Shown here: positions 26,123 to 35,461 of the stretch, one piece after another
How positions within the stretch are numbered: position 1 is the stretch's first letter
Layout: each line of letters begins with the position of its first letter
Source of the DNA: CAVVEQ01 sp963804865
GTDB taxonomy: Bacteria; Chloroflexota; Anaerolineae; Anaerolineales; Anaerolineaceae
Assembly: GCA_963804865.1 (NCBI GenBank)
Contig: CAWDSH010000001.1
Coordinates: 1,426,001-1,490,000, forward strand
DNA length: 64,000 nt
Reading direction: 5' to 3'
The notes under the pieces: generated by a model
Databases searched by the model: none
Seen by the model: the letters and a program-made list of their open reading frames with translations, nothing else
Told to the model about the DNA's origin: nothing
Program-made: the position numbers and the translations under genes

Positions 26123-27250
26123 CTGTCTGCCTTGCCTCAACTCCCGGTGGGGATGTCGTTCTCGAGCACCACGCGGTAGCGCGCCTTGTTCTCCTTCACC
26201 CGTTGCAGCGCCTCGTTCACCTGCGAGAGTTTCATCAGCTCAATCTGAGGGGTGATCTTCTTTTCTGCCGTAAAAGAAAGCATCTCCCGCATGGTCTCCT
26301 GGTTTCCAAGGAAGGAGCCTGTGATGGATAGCTCGTGCGCCACCAGGTCGATCGGTTTGAGCTTGATCTGGGGAAAACCGACCAGGATCAACCTCCCCCG
26401 TTTCCTGAGGATCTCCAGCATCGATTCCCAGTTCATTTCGCCCGGCACAGTTACCAGCAGGATATCAAAATAGTATTCCACGTCCCGCATGAGAGCATGA
26501 CCATCCCAATGCAGGAATTTATCCGCACCAAAAGCTATTGCTTCAGCTTGCTTTTCGGGAGAAGAGGAGATCGCGGTCACCTCGTTGTCCAAAGCCCTGG
26601 CTACCTGGATGGCGAGGTGCCCCAGCCCGCCCACGCCGATCACGCCCACCTTCTGCTTTTCATTTGAAGCAAATCTCTGCAGCGGGCTGAAAACGGTGAC
26701 CCCGGCACACATCATCACCGCCGCGTGCCCGGAAGGCAGCTCAGCAGGCAGCGGGTAAGCGAAACGGCTGTCCGCGATCACCGAAGATGCGAAGCCGCCG
26801 TAGGGCACCCAGGTTGCACCGCTGACGATCTTGATGCACAGGTGCACTTCCCCGCGCTGGCACCATTCGCACTTTCCGCACGAGCGCCCCTGCCAGCCGA
26901 TCCCCACCCGGTCGCCTTCCTTGAGTCCGTTTGGATTTTTACCAACCTCGGAAACATGCCCAACGATCTCATGCCCAGGTACGAAGGGGTAGTCGGTGAT
27001 ATCGTAGTAATCCTCGATGGCGGAGAGATCGGTGTGGCAGACCCCGCAGTGGGTGATCGCCACGCGCACGTCATTTTCCCCGAGTTTGGGTGGTTCATAG
27101 TGATGTGGCTGAAGGGGTTGACCCTTCGCCAAGGCCGCGTAACCCATTATCTTTGCAGACATATTCGCAACCTCCTATCTCATCCCAAAAAGAACCACAG
27201 CGCGTAGAGCGCGCCCGCGATCACCAGCCCCGCCGAGCTGAGCACCAGCA
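25395..27250. repeat. Segmental duplication, copy 2
   Basis: Partner of 22977-24832. At its right end it continues smoothly into the complete GT-C membrane protein gene. This copy therefore looks like the original context on that side, and copy 1 like the derived, truncated one. Confidence 0.9.
26137..27162 (-). CDS. Zinc-dependent alcohol dehydrogenase (CAD/YahK type), copy 2
   Basis: 341 residues, almost identical to the protein encoded at 23719-24744, with the same catalytic CGVCHTD/GHE, structural four-Cys lobe and GVGGLGH Rossmann motif. The main differences sit in the EVGKNPNGLKEGD segment. The start is 17 bp downstream of the GT-C gene stop, so cotranscription from that gene is plausible. 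Confidence 0.9.
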   Translation of the reverse strand: MSAKIMGYAALAKGQPLQPHHYEPPKLGENDVRVAITHCGVCHTDLSAIEDYYDITDYPFVPGHEIVGHVSEVGKNPNGLKEGDRVGIGWQGRSCGKCEWCQRGEVHLCIKIVSGATWVPYGGFASSVIADSRFAYPLPAELPSGHAAVMMCAGVTVFSPLQRFASNEKQKVGVIGVGGLGHLAIQVARALDNEVTAISSSPEKQAEAIAFGADKFLHWDGHALMRDVEYYFDILLVTVPGEMNWESMLEILRKRGRLILVGFPQIKLKPIDLVAHELSITGSFLGNQETMREMLSFTAEKKITPQIELMKLSQVNEALQRVKENKARYRVVLENDIPTGS

Positions 27251-28316
27251 CCGCGAATCGCGTCCAGCGTTTAGCGCCAGCCAGCCAATCCCCCAGCACC
27301 AGGAACGCGGGGAATAAAACCAGCACGTAGCGCGAGATGGACTTCAACGAAGCCGCGCCTTCCGTGCTGCGCGAGAGCAAAACGACCAGGCTGCCGGCCA
27401 TGTAAGCCACCAGCTCCCATTTTCGCCAGCGCGGTCGCACGAACATCAGCACGGTGATGACCAGGAACAGCGCCACGCTCGCCACGTCCAGCGTGGTGGG
27501 CAGGTCACGCACCTGCGCCCACTGCACCACCGCGCGCGCCAGCCCGGTGAACGGATCGACCACCCGCGTTCCCACGTATTCCGCCAGCACATCCGTAATG
27601 GGCGGGAATCCCACCCGGGCGCGCCAGGCGAGGAACGCCGCTCCGCCGGCAATGGGTGCGATCAATGCCGCCAACATCGCTGCCCAGGTGCCAAACGGCA
27701 GCTTTCCACCCGCCTCTTTCCACTGCATCCACGCCATCACCGCGAATGCCAGCGAAGCCGCCATGCCCGGTCCGCGGGTGAGGCTCGCCAGCAGCGAAAG
27801 CAGCGCCGCCAGCCACCATTTCCGCTCATAAGCTGCCAGGAACGCACCCAGGGTGAGCGCCAGAAAGAGCGATTCGGTGAACGGCGCGACCAGGAAGACC
27901 GACATTGGGTAGACCACCAGCGCCACCGCCGCCCAGGTGCCCGCCTTTTCCCCAAAGATGCGGTCACCCAGCAGCTTGATGAAAGTCAGAACCGCGATGG
28001 TCGCCAAGGTTGAAACGATGAGTCCCGCAGAGATGAATTCCCCGCCGGTCAGGAACGCTGCCAGGCGGGTCAGTCCGGCGTAGAGCGGATAGAAAACGCT
28101 GTCGCCCACCGAGAGATCAAAGTAACCGCGCATCGCCAGGTTGAGGTGGTGCACACCGTCCCAGCGCGGCCAGACGCCCAGCAGCAGCTTACCCAGGAGA
28201 GAAGTGGGCATGCGTAGCTTGCCATAGATCTCGGGATCGTTGAACTGCGCCGTCGCGACATACTTTTCCGCGATCAGCCAGGCGGCTGCCATCACCGCGC
28301 CTAATCCGACTCTCAA
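27180..28316 (-). CDS. GT-C membrane glycosyltransferase (PIG-V-like mannosyltransferase)
   Basis: At least 378 residues with about nine hydrophobic segments. The first extracytoplasmic loop holds WPRWDGVHHLNLAMRGY, the acidic WDxxHY-like motif of PIG-V/GT-C mannosyltransferases. Such enzymes use polyprenyl-linked sugars outside the membrane. The TTG at 28316 is the first conventional start. However, the frame stays open to about 28392, with DPGDWKNALVLALKLTLGL making a better N-terminal helix, so the true start is probably upstream (a CTG-Ser-Glu position exists near 28388). Its last 50-70 bp are duplicated near 24780-24832. Confidence 0.75.
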   Translation of the reverse strand: MRVGLGAVMAAAWLIAEKYVATAQFNDPEIYGKLRMPTSLLGKLLLGVWPRWDGVHHLNLAMRGYFDLSVGDSVFYPLYAGLTRLAAFLTGGEFISAGLIVSTLATIAVLTFIKLLGDRIFGEKAGTWAAVALVVYPMSVFLVAPFTESLFLALTLGAFLAAYERKWWLAALLSLLASLTRGPGMAASLAFAVMAWMQWKEAGGKLPFGTWAAMLAALIAPIAGGAAFLAWRARVGFPPITDVLAEYVGTRVVDPFTGLARAVVQWAQVRDLPTTLDVASVALFLVITVLMFVRPRWRKWELVAYMAGSLVVLLSRSTEGAASLKSISRYVLVLFPAFLVLGDWLAGAKRWTRFAVLVLSSAGLVIAGALYALWFFLG

Positions 28317-28406
28317 CCCCAGCGTCAGCTTAAGCGCCAGTACCAGGGCATTCTTCCAGTCCCCGGGATCCGTTTTAGAACTGATCTCACTCAGATGGTG
28401 TGGTCA

Positions 28407-29357
28407 TTATTTATCCAGCGAATACTGCTGGAAGAATTCCCAGATCACCCGCGTGGCATCCAAATCCTGGCTGGTGGGACCCACGATCCATTCCGGGATG
28501 GATTCACCACCCGGCCAGCCGTGTCCGCTGCCTTCCAGGCTGTAGAAAATGACCTCGGCGCTGTGATCGCAATTCGTGTATAGGTAACCGCTGGCATCCC
28601 CCTGCACTGGCAGCTCAACGGGATCCGGGTCGCAGCCGTTGAGCACTGCCCGCTCCCGCATCCAATCCGGGATATAGGGAAATGGGAATTGAAAATCCCG
28701 TGAAGGTCCGCCATCATAGGGCACCACCGGGTCAGCTGTGCCCTGGAAGGCGATCATCGGCACCGGACGCTCCGGGTGGCAATCCTCCAGCGGGTAAACA
28801 AAGGCGCCGGAGACGCTGCCGATGGCTGCAATGCGGTCGCTCATCAGGCAGCCGAGTACCAGCGACATCCCCCCGCCGTTGGAGAGCCCGTTGGCGTAGA
28901 TCCGCGTCTGGGATCGATGTTGTATTCGGCTTCAAGGCGATCGATCAGGTCGTTGAAGAAACGGATCTCGATCATGGGATCTGTTTCGCTGCCTGGCTGC
29001 GCCGTAGGTGCGCCAGTGTTTTGGGAATCCGGTCCCGGAAGGGTAGACCACGATGAAACCGTATTCATCGGCGAGATCGTTCCAGCGGCTGATGCGCGCC
29101 TGGTGCGCCGGCCACTGCATAAAACCATGAATGGTGATAACCAGCGGCGTGGGTTTCGCAGGATTATACGAATCGGGGACGTACAACAGGTAGCTCCGTT
29201 TTTCTCCAGAAGAGACGAGAGACCCGTTGGTCTTATTCTCGAAAGCATAAATTCCCGCGATGATCACAATGGTCATCGCAGCAAGTCCGAAAATTACCAG
29301 CAGGACAAGTAATACGCGCTTGAGCAAAGATGGTCGAGTTTTATTCCGAGAAACCAT
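28407..29357 (-). CDS. PHB-depolymerase/feruloyl-esterase-like hydrolase (two frameshifts)
   Basis: An N-terminal membrane anchor (VLLVLLVIFGLAAMTIVIIAG) is followed by an alpha/beta hydrolase: RSYLLYVPDSY, PLVITIHGFMQ, a nucleophile elbow GLSNGGGMS (GxSxG) near 28880, and GSGHGWPGG carrying the likely catalytic His. This is the LpqC/esterase-depolymerase family. The protein is split over three frames, with shifts near 29000 and 28905. The tail from 28868 to 28407 is in one frame. Extracytoplasmic ester hydrolysis is expected. The substrate is unknown. Confidence 0.75.
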
Positions 29358-29421
29358 ATCAGAGATTCTCCGATGTTAATTCACGTGATTATTCATCACA
29401 TTGAATATTCAGGCTGGTTAA

Positions 29422-30282
29422 TTATGGATTGCCAGGCACCGGGCTTTCGATACCCACGCAGAAATCCACGCTGGAGGCATCCCAGACCAGGATGGGATAG
29501 TATTGGAAGGAAATCCCCCTGCAATCACAGGTCTTGTTGGGCGTATCCGTGAAACTCTCGTGGGTATCGCAGGCACGCGGCCAGAGCTGCCAGCCCAGGA
29601 AGAGGCTCGCTGCCAGGAAGCCCAGCACGATAACGATGTTCCTCCCCGCCACCCAGCGAGCCAGGCGGTAGTACAGCCATACGCTGAGAAACGTTAAAAA
29701 TGCAAAGAGGATCACGATCACAGCCAGGTAGAGGATCGTATCCATGCGCCCGGGGAAGTTGAAATTGTATTTTGAGGAAAGCGAATTGACGAAATCGTAA
29801 AAGCTACCGGTTATCGGGTTCGGTAGTACCAGGCTCCAGAGCCAGCCAAAAAAGATCATGGCGAGCAGCGTCTCCACCCAGAGGATCACCCGGCGGATGC
29901 GGTTCAACCCGCCTGTCGCCAGGCTCTGGTCCTTTGTTAGAAGCAGGGTGAACAATCCCCAGCTGATCAGGAATATGGTGATATTCACCACCGGCAGGAT
30001 GACGAATGTCGCCAGTGAAAAACCGTAAGGTGAGACAAACATCATGATCACTGCTAGCAGCAGCGGCATCAGGGCAACCCCATCTGCAAATGCGATCCCC
30101 GGTCCAAAGGCAAGCGCCAGGATCGCTGCGCGTATCAAGCGCGTATTGCGTTCTTTTTTGCTCTTCCCTGCCCACTTCCAGCCAATCGTCAACAAAAGGA
30201 CGAGAAGAATAAGAAAGACGATCAACGCGATCGTAAACCGTTTTATTCTAAAAAAGGGGTCGAAAAAGGTCAGGATTCCCAT
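29422..30282 (-). CDS. Multi-pass membrane protein, unknown function
   Basis: 286 residues with six or seven hydrophobic segments and a C-terminal extracytoplasmic tail of about 60 residues containing Cys residues (CDTHESF, KTCDCRG, VDFCVG). Not recognised. The intact frame and its position between two minus-strand envelope genes suggest a cell-surface role. The Cys-rich tail might form disulphides. Confidence 0.6.
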   Translation of the reverse strand: MGILTFFDPFFRIKRFTIALIVFLILLVLLLTIGWKWAGKSKKERNTRLIRAAILALAFGPGIAFADGVALMPLLLAVIMMFVSPYGFSLATFVILPVVNITIFLISWGLFTLLLTKDQSLATGGLNRIRRVILWVETLLAMIFFGWLWSLVLPNPITGSFYDFVNSLSSKYNFNFPGRMDTILYLAVIVILFAFLTFLSVWLYYRLARWVAGRNIVIVLGFLAASLFLGWQLWPRACDTHESFTDTPNKTCDCRGISFQYYPILVWDASSVDFCVGIESPVPGNP

Positions 30283-30298
30283 TATCCCCTAATTGGAT

Positions 30299-31570
30299 TT
30301 ACTTGCTCATCACGGCGAAAATACCTGCAGCAAAATCCAGCAGATCCTGCCTTGTGCTATTATCCAACTCCTGGCTGCCCGTCCCCGGGAACACCAGGGT
30401 AACCGCTGCCCCATCCGCCTGCGTTCCCGCTTCCACGATGATCTCGGTTGACGCGAAGCGATCCAGCCAGGTGAAGAGCTGCTCGAGCTGTTCGGCATCC
30501 AGCCGGGTTTTCCCGATCGAGCGCGCGCTGCCATCCATGCAGGAATCCGCGATGCCCTCACCGCTGCGGTAGATCACCAGGTCTTCACAGGCGCCGTTCA
30601 CCCCGCCCTCGCGGTGCCAGCCGATCGCCAACCCACGCGCCGCATCGCTCTTCCCGGATACAGCTTCGTCCACGACCAGCGCCGCCCATTCCGCGATACT
30701 GCGCTGTACTGAAGGCTCAGCCGTCTTCTTGCCTGTTCCCATGAGCTCAATGCTGCCTGACACTGTGTCGATCGTGAAGGTTTGGTATGTTGAAGCAAAA
30801 GAAGCCAGCTCCGAAATGCGTCCGCCGCTGGCGAACAAGCCCTGTATCTGTGCACCTCCACAATCACCAAATGCCACCCCTCCGGAGCTGATCTGCGCAT
30901 CCAGGCAATTCGGTTCGTCCCGGTGAAACGTGATCGCGATCCTGCCGATCGAAGGCTGCGGTGCGGAGGCCAGGATCACCCGGTCGCCCGGCAGGTTCGT
31001 GCGGTATTCGTAGCGATTGTTGAGCGTTTCCAGGATCACCCGAAAACCGGCCACTTCCATCGCCGGGCAGGTTTGCCCGGTGAGCGGCACTTCGAAACAT
31101 TCGTCCTTCCAGAGCACCGGGGTGGCGCTCTCGATGGTGATCGCCCCGTAGTTCAGATGCAGCTGGGCAGCCAGCACTTCCCGGGCGTTGAGCGCCCCGG
31201 CGATGCGGTCCACCGATGGATTGACAATGCGCACATTGTCACCGCTCTCATCGGTCTGGGCGCGGAACTTCTGCCCACTGGCTTCCAGCACGAAGGCATA
31301 CCCGGGTGTGTCTACCGCTGCGCAAGTTTCACCTTCGCGGGGTATTTCCAGGCAGGAATTGGTCCAGCGGATCGCTTCACCGCTCACCACGGAAATGGTT
31401 TCCAGCGGGACGCTGAGCTCCAAAGCCAGCTCCTGCATGGCTGCCATCGCTGCGGGGTTATTCGAAAAGGAAGTCGGTTCCAGCTCGGGGGTGATTGTCG
31501 CGGGTGTTCCACCACCGCCACAGCTGGCTGTAAAAAATATTGCGATAAGTAGGATGATCGTCGGTTTCAC
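30299..31570 (-). CDS. Secreted lipoprotein with repeated Cys-bounded domain
   Basis: The GTG at 31570 is preferred: it places a normal signal peptide (KPTIILLIAIFFTASC) with a lipobox at the N-terminus, whereas the longer frame adds 14 residues of poor signal sequence. Two similar units follow: RWTNSCLEIPREGETCA...GYAFVLEASGQKFRAQT and LWKDECFEVPLTGQTCP...GFRVILETLNNRYEYRT, each with a Cys pair. The C-terminal half is another strand-rich domain. Total about 423 residues. Function unknown. Confidence 0.65.
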   Translation of the reverse strand: MKPTIILLIAIFFTASCGGGGTPATITPELEPTSFSNNPAAMAAMQELALELSVPLETISVVSGEAIRWTNSCLEIPREGETCAAVDTPGYAFVLEASGQKFRAQTDESGDNVRIVNPSVDRIAGALNAREVLAAQLHLNYGAITIESATPVLWKDECFEVPLTGQTCPAMEVAGFRVILETLNNRYEYRTNLPGDRVILASAPQPSIGRIAITFHRDEPNCLDAQISSGGVAFGDCGGAQIQGLFASGGRISELASFASTYQTFTIDTVSGSIELMGTGKKTAEPSVQRSIAEWAALVVDEAVSGKSDAARGLAIGWHREGGVNGACEDLVIYRSGEGIADSCMDGSARSIGKTRLDAEQLEQLFTWLDRFASTEIIVEAGTQADGAAVTLVFPGTGSQELDNSTRQDLLDFAAGIFAVMSK

Positions 31571-31674
31571 GCTAATGCCTATGAACTGCGCCGCGAGCCT
31601 TGGGATTGGCATTCCGGTTTTCGCGGTAAAATGATTGTAGCAGGCTGTAAGACAGGAATCAAGGAGCTTATATA

Positions 31675-32056
31675 ATGGTAACCACCGAGGAGAGGCTGAG
31701 GATCCTCACCATGATCCAGGAAGGACGGATCACAGCCGAGGAAGGTATGCAGCTCCTCGAAACCTTGAAGGTGGGAGACTCCCAATCCGATGCTGGACCC
31801 GGGCTGGCTCCCAAATCTCCCCGCTGGATGCGTGTGCGCGTCACAGAGCTCTCCACCGGTAAACCGCGGGTCAATATCCGCCTGCCCGTTGGCGTGATCA
31901 ACGCCGGGATGAAAATGGGCGCGCGTTTCTCCACCAGCCTCGAAGGCATGGACATGACCGAACTGATGCAGCACATCGAATCCGGCGAAGTTGGGTCAGA
32001 TCGTCGATGTGACCGACGAGGAGGATGGCGAGCACGTGGAAGTATTCCTGGAATGA
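31675..32056 (+). CDS. SHOCT-like domain protein (3'-end frameshift)
   Basis: Begins with AAGGAG then MVTTEERLRILTMIQEGRITAEEGMQLLETL, a SHOCT-like helix pair as found at the N-terminus of YvlB/LiaX-type proteins. A small domain follows (RVRVTELSTGKPRVNIRLPVGV). Near 31990 the frame breaks; the next frame continues QIVDVTDEEDGEHVEVFLE to a stop at 32054-32056, an acidic end typical of this group. About 126 residues. A strong terminator follows. Confidence 0.65.
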
Positions 32057-32076
32057 TGGCTCATTAAAATTACGAA

Positions 32077-32103
32077 AGCAGAGGTTCTCCTCTGCTTTTT
32101 GTT
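32077..32103 (+). terminator. Rho-independent terminator
   Basis: AGCAGAGG (32077-32084), loop TTCT, CCTCTGCT (32089-32096), then TTTT: an 8-bp perfect stem with a T-tract, directly after the SHOCT-like gene. Confidence 0.85.
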
Positions 32104-32183
32104 TTTAATGTCTGCATGCAAGAACATTCTTCGCGGGTATGCAGAGTGTATAATTACAACAGATATCTTTTCCGGGAGTCCCT

Positions 32184-32582
32184 ATGAGTGAACAAAAGAT
32201 ACGCGTCCTGATCGCTAAGCCCGGCCTGGATGGTCACGACCGGGGAGCGAAAGTTATAGCCCGCGCGCTGCGTGATGCCGGCATGGAGGTCATCTACACC
32301 GGTCTGCGCCAGACCCCCGAGATGGTGGCAGAAGCCGCGCTGCAGGAGGACGTGGACGTGATCGGGCTTTCCATCCTGTCCGGTGCCCACATGGCGCTCG
32401 TCCCGCGTATCATGGAGCTGTTGAAATCCAATAAAATGGATGATGTTCACGTTTTCGTCGGCGGGATCATACCCGAGGAAGATATCCCCGCACTTTTAAA
32501 ATCTGGCGTCCATTCTGTATATGGTCCCGGCACTTCCACCGAGAAAGTGGTGGAGGATATTCGCGTGGCTGTTAAAGGTTAG
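32184..32582 (+). CDS. Methylmalonyl-CoA mutase-type cobalamin-binding subunit
   Basis: 132 residues. The B12-binding signature is GLDGHDRGAKVIARALRDAG (DxHxxG), followed by GLSILSGAHM and VFVGGIIPEEDI, the SxL and GG elements of the cobalamin fold. In mutases split into two chains this is the small subunit; the large catalytic chain is not in this window. The gene is followed 12 bp later by the MeaB chaperone, consistent with methylmalonyl-CoA or a related acyl-CoA mutase. Confidence 0.9.
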   Translation: MSEQKIRVLIAKPGLDGHDRGAKVIARALRDAGMEVIYTGLRQTPEMVAEAALQEDVDVIGLSILSGAHMALVPRIMELLKSNKMDDVHVFVGGIIPEEDIPALLKSGVHSVYGPGTSTEKVVEDIRVAVKG

Positions 32583-32593
32583 CCATACTCTCC

Positions 32594-33559
32594 ATGGTTT
32601 CCATCAAAGCCATCCGGGAGGGGAATCGGCGTGAGCTCGCCAGGCTGTTGACACTGGTGGAGAATGATGACCCCCAGGGTCGTGCGGCGATGGATGAGCT
32701 CTTTCCGCAGACCGGGCGTGCCCATCTGGTGGGTATCACCGGATCTCCCGGTACGGGTAAATCCTCCCTGGCAAACCAGCTGGCGCGTGTTTTCCGCCAG
32801 CCGCCGGAAGGCAGCATCCCTGTGAAGGTTGCCGTGGTGGCCGTTGATCCCTCCAGCCCCTTCACCGGCGGTGCGCTGCTGGGTGACCGGGTGCGCATGA
32901 AGGATCATTTCAACGATCCGGGGGTTTTCATCCGCTCGATGGCTTCCCGGGGTGCTTTGGGCGGCATCGCCCGCTCCACCGCAGCCGTGGTCCAGGTGCT
33001 GGATGCAGCCGGGTTTGAGGTGATCCTCATCGAGACCGTCGGCGCAGGCCAGGCTGAAGTGGAGATCGCCCGCCTGGCGCATACCACCATCGTGGTGGAA
33101 GCCCCGGGTCTGGGCGATGATATCCAGGCCATCAAGGCCGGCATCCTCGAGATCGCCGATATCCTGGTGGTCAACAAGGCCGATCTGCCCGGTGCGGAGA
33201 ATACCGGGCGCGCATTGAAAGCCAGCCTGGAGATGGCACATCCCACGCGAAGAGCGGGATCATCCGCCAGCGAAATATGGGTGCCGCCGGTGCTGATGGC
33301 ACAGTCCTTGAATGCCGTGGGCATCACCGAGATCTTCAGTGCCATCCATGCCCATCTCGAATACCTTAAGCGCAGCGGGGAATGGAAACGGCGGGAAGAG
33401 GAAAGGCTGGAGAGCGCCGTGTCGAACTTGCTGCAGTTGCGCATGGTGAACCGCTGGCGCAGCACATTCCCGGATAAGGAATGGAGCAGGGTAATACAAT
33501 TGGTCAATGAACGAAAACTATCGCCTGATCAGGCGGTGGATGCTTTTTTGAAGCAATAA
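32594..33559 (+). CDS. meaB: MeaB/ArgK-family GTPase, mutase chaperone
   Basis: 321 residues. Walker A: GITGSPGTGKSSLANQL. Switch-type DPSSPFTGGALLGDRVRM, the Mg-binding ETVGAGQAEVE, and NKADLPGA (NKxD) are all present. MeaB is a G3E GTPase that protects and reloads B12-dependent mutases. Its position right after the cobalamin-binding subunit supports that partner. No frameshift. Confidence 0.93.
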   Translation: MVSIKAIREGNRRELARLLTLVENDDPQGRAAMDELFPQTGRAHLVGITGSPGTGKSSLANQLARVFRQPPEGSIPVKVAVVAVDPSSPFTGGALLGDRVRMKDHFNDPGVFIRSMASRGALGGIARSTAAVVQVLDAAGFEVILIETVGAGQAEVEIARLAHTTIVVEAPGLGDDIQAIKAGILEIADILVVNKADLPGAENTGRALKASLEMAHPTRRAGSSASEIWVPPVLMAQSLNAVGITEIFSAIHAHLEYLKRSGEWKRREEERLESAVSNLLQLRMVNRWRSTFPDKEWSRVIQLVNERKLSPDQAVDAFLKQ

Positions 33560-33581
33560 TTTATCATATCAGGAGCAACTT

Positions 33582-34901
33582 ATGGAACGCACCCTCATCG
33601 CCGGACTGAGACAGTCCATTGGACAAAAAGTAAAGATCCAGGGCTTCCTGCAGACCCTGCGTGATCAGAAGAAAATGCAGTTTCTCATCCTGCGGGATAC
33701 CACCGGGCTGGTACAGGTGGCGCATTATCGTCCTGCCAACGAGGAGCTCGCCAACCAGATTTCCACCCTCACGGTCGAATCCGCGATCACCATCACGGGA
33801 ACGGTGGTGGATAATCCCATCGTGAAGCTCAATGGGCTCGAAGTGCAGCTGGAAACGTTGAGCGTTGATGGTCCTGCCCAATCGCCGGTGCCCTTCGATC
33901 CTTTCGCCGAGACTCTGCCAATGATCGATTTCCGCATGGACTGGCGCTACCTCGATCTGCGCCGCCCGGAGGCCGCCCTGATCTTCAAGGTGCAGACCAT
34001 CGCAGAAGCCGCCATGCGTGAATACTGGGTTCAGCACGGTTTTGTTGAGATCCATTCGCCCAAGATCATGGGTGCGCCCAGCGAGAGTGGCGCCGAGCTG
34101 TTCGAGATGAAATACTTCGAGCGCAAAGCCTACCTGGCGCAGTCTCCCCAGTTCTACAAGCAGATGGCCATGGCCGCCGGTTTCGACCGCGTCTTCGAGA
34201 TCGGTCCGGTCTTCCGCGCTGACCCTTCCTTCACCTCCCGCCACATGACCGAGTTCACCGGCATTGATATGGAGATGTCCTGGGTCGATACCCATGATGA
34301 CGTGATGTCTTTCATGGAGCTTTGGCTGCAGTATACCTTCCAGAAAGTGAAGGACACCTGCGGGGAGGAGATCAAGTCCCGTCTGAATTACGATTTGACC
34401 GTACCCAGCGTGCCGTTCCCGCGCATCCCCATGAAGGAGGCGGTTGAGATCCTCAAGTCACGCGGCTACAAGCTGCCCCCCGAGAAAAAAGGTGATATCG
34501 ATCCGGCCGGCGAGCGTGCGCTCGGTGATTATGTGAAGGAAAAATTCAACAACGATTTCGTCTTCCTCATCGATTGGCCCATCGGGGTGCGTCCGTTCTA
34601 TCACATGCGCCACCCGGACGACCAGTCTCTCACCCGCAGCTTTGACCTGATCGGCTGCGGCTTGGAAGTCACCACCGGCGCGCAGCGCGAGCACAGGTAT
34701 GAAGTGCTCGCAAAACAGGCATTGGAAAAAGGGCTTCATCTTGAAACCATCCAGTATTACCTGGATTTCTTCAAATACGGCTGCCCGCCGCACGGCGGTT
34801 TTGGGTTGGGCTTATCCCGCCTGTTGATGATCATGCTTGGTTTGAATAATATCCGCGAGACCGTGTATATTTTCCGCGGCCCAACCAGGTTGAATCCCTG
34901 A
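33582..34901 (+). CDS. aspS: Aspartyl-tRNA synthetase, archaeal-size class
   Basis: 439 residues: an OB-fold anticodon domain first (KIQGFLQTLRDQKKMQFLILRD), then the class II catalytic core. Motif 2 is FRADPSFTSRHMTEFTGIDMEM. Motif 3 is GFGLGLSRLLMIML. The protein lacks the large GAD insertion of typical bacterial AspRS, so it is of the archaeal/short type, which is often non-discriminating (charging tRNA-Asn too). Whether this one is non-discriminating cannot be decided here. AGGAG site at 33571-33575. Confidence 0.9.
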   Translation: MERTLIAGLRQSIGQKVKIQGFLQTLRDQKKMQFLILRDTTGLVQVAHYRPANEELANQISTLTVESAITITGTVVDNPIVKLNGLEVQLETLSVDGPAQSPVPFDPFAETLPMIDFRMDWRYLDLRRPEAALIFKVQTIAEAAMREYWVQHGFVEIHSPKIMGAPSESGAELFEMKYFERKAYLAQSPQFYKQMAMAAGFDRVFEIGPVFRADPSFTSRHMTEFTGIDMEMSWVDTHDDVMSFMELWLQYTFQKVKDTCGEEIKSRLNYDLTVPSVPFPRIPMKEAVEILKSRGYKLPPEKKGDIDPAGERALGDYVKEKFNNDFVFLIDWPIGVRPFYHMRHPDDQSLTRSFDLIGCGLEVTTGAQREHRYEVLAKQALEKGLHLETIQYYLDFFKYGCPPHGGFGLGLSRLLMIMLGLNNIRETVYIFRGPTRLNP

Positions 34902-34912
34902 GGAGAGAATTG

Positions 34913-35461
34913 ATGCCCGAATCTAATTTGATCCGCATCCGCCCCATTGAAAAAAGCGACCTGCCATCGTTTGTAAAATGGCTGTCAGATCCCGAGGTAC
35001 TCGAAAACCTGGGCATCCACAACCCGTTATCGATGGCACGCGAGGAGCGCTGGTTCGAGCACGTCCTGGAAAGTCCGGAAGATGAGCATCCTTACGCCAT
35101 CGAGATCAATGAAGATAAGTCCTGGCGAATGATCGGAAACATGGCGCTATTCAGGATCAACCCGCACGATCACAGCGCTGAGATCGGCATTGCCATCGGG
35201 GACAAATCCTGCTGGGACAAAGGTTTCGGTTGCGAAGCGATGAAACTGATGGTCAAACGCGGATTCAACGACCTGGGTTTGAACCGCATCGAGCTGCGCG
35301 TTTTTGATACCAACCCCCGCGGGATCCGCTGTTATGAAAAAGCTGGCTTTGTGCACGAAGGCCGCCTGAGGCAGGCTGCCTGGAAGAATGGCAGGTTTGT
35401 GGACGTACTGATCATGAGCGTCCTGCAATCGGAATGGGAAAAGAAGGAGAGAGGTGAATGA
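34913..35461 (+). CDS. GNAT acetyltransferase (RimJ/RimL-like)
   Basis: 182 residues from the ATG at 34913, after GAGGAGAG. The layout is RimJ/RimL: LIRIRPIEKSDLPSFVKWLSDPEVL, MIGNMALFRINPHDHSAEIGIAIGD, a CoA-loop region with CWDKGFGCEAM, and RIELRVFDTNPRGIRCYEKAGFVHEG. Transfers acetyl from acetyl-CoA to an amine, typically an N-terminus or small molecule. Its stop overlaps the start of prs (ATGA). Confidence 0.88.
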   Translation: MPESNLIRIRPIEKSDLPSFVKWLSDPEVLENLGIHNPLSMAREERWFEHVLESPEDEHPYAIEINEDKSWRMIGNMALFRINPHDHSAEIGIAIGDKSCWDKGFGCEAMKLMVKRGFNDLGLNRIELRVFDTNPRGIRCYEKAGFVHEGRLRQAAWKNGRFVDVLIMSVLQSEWEKKERGE

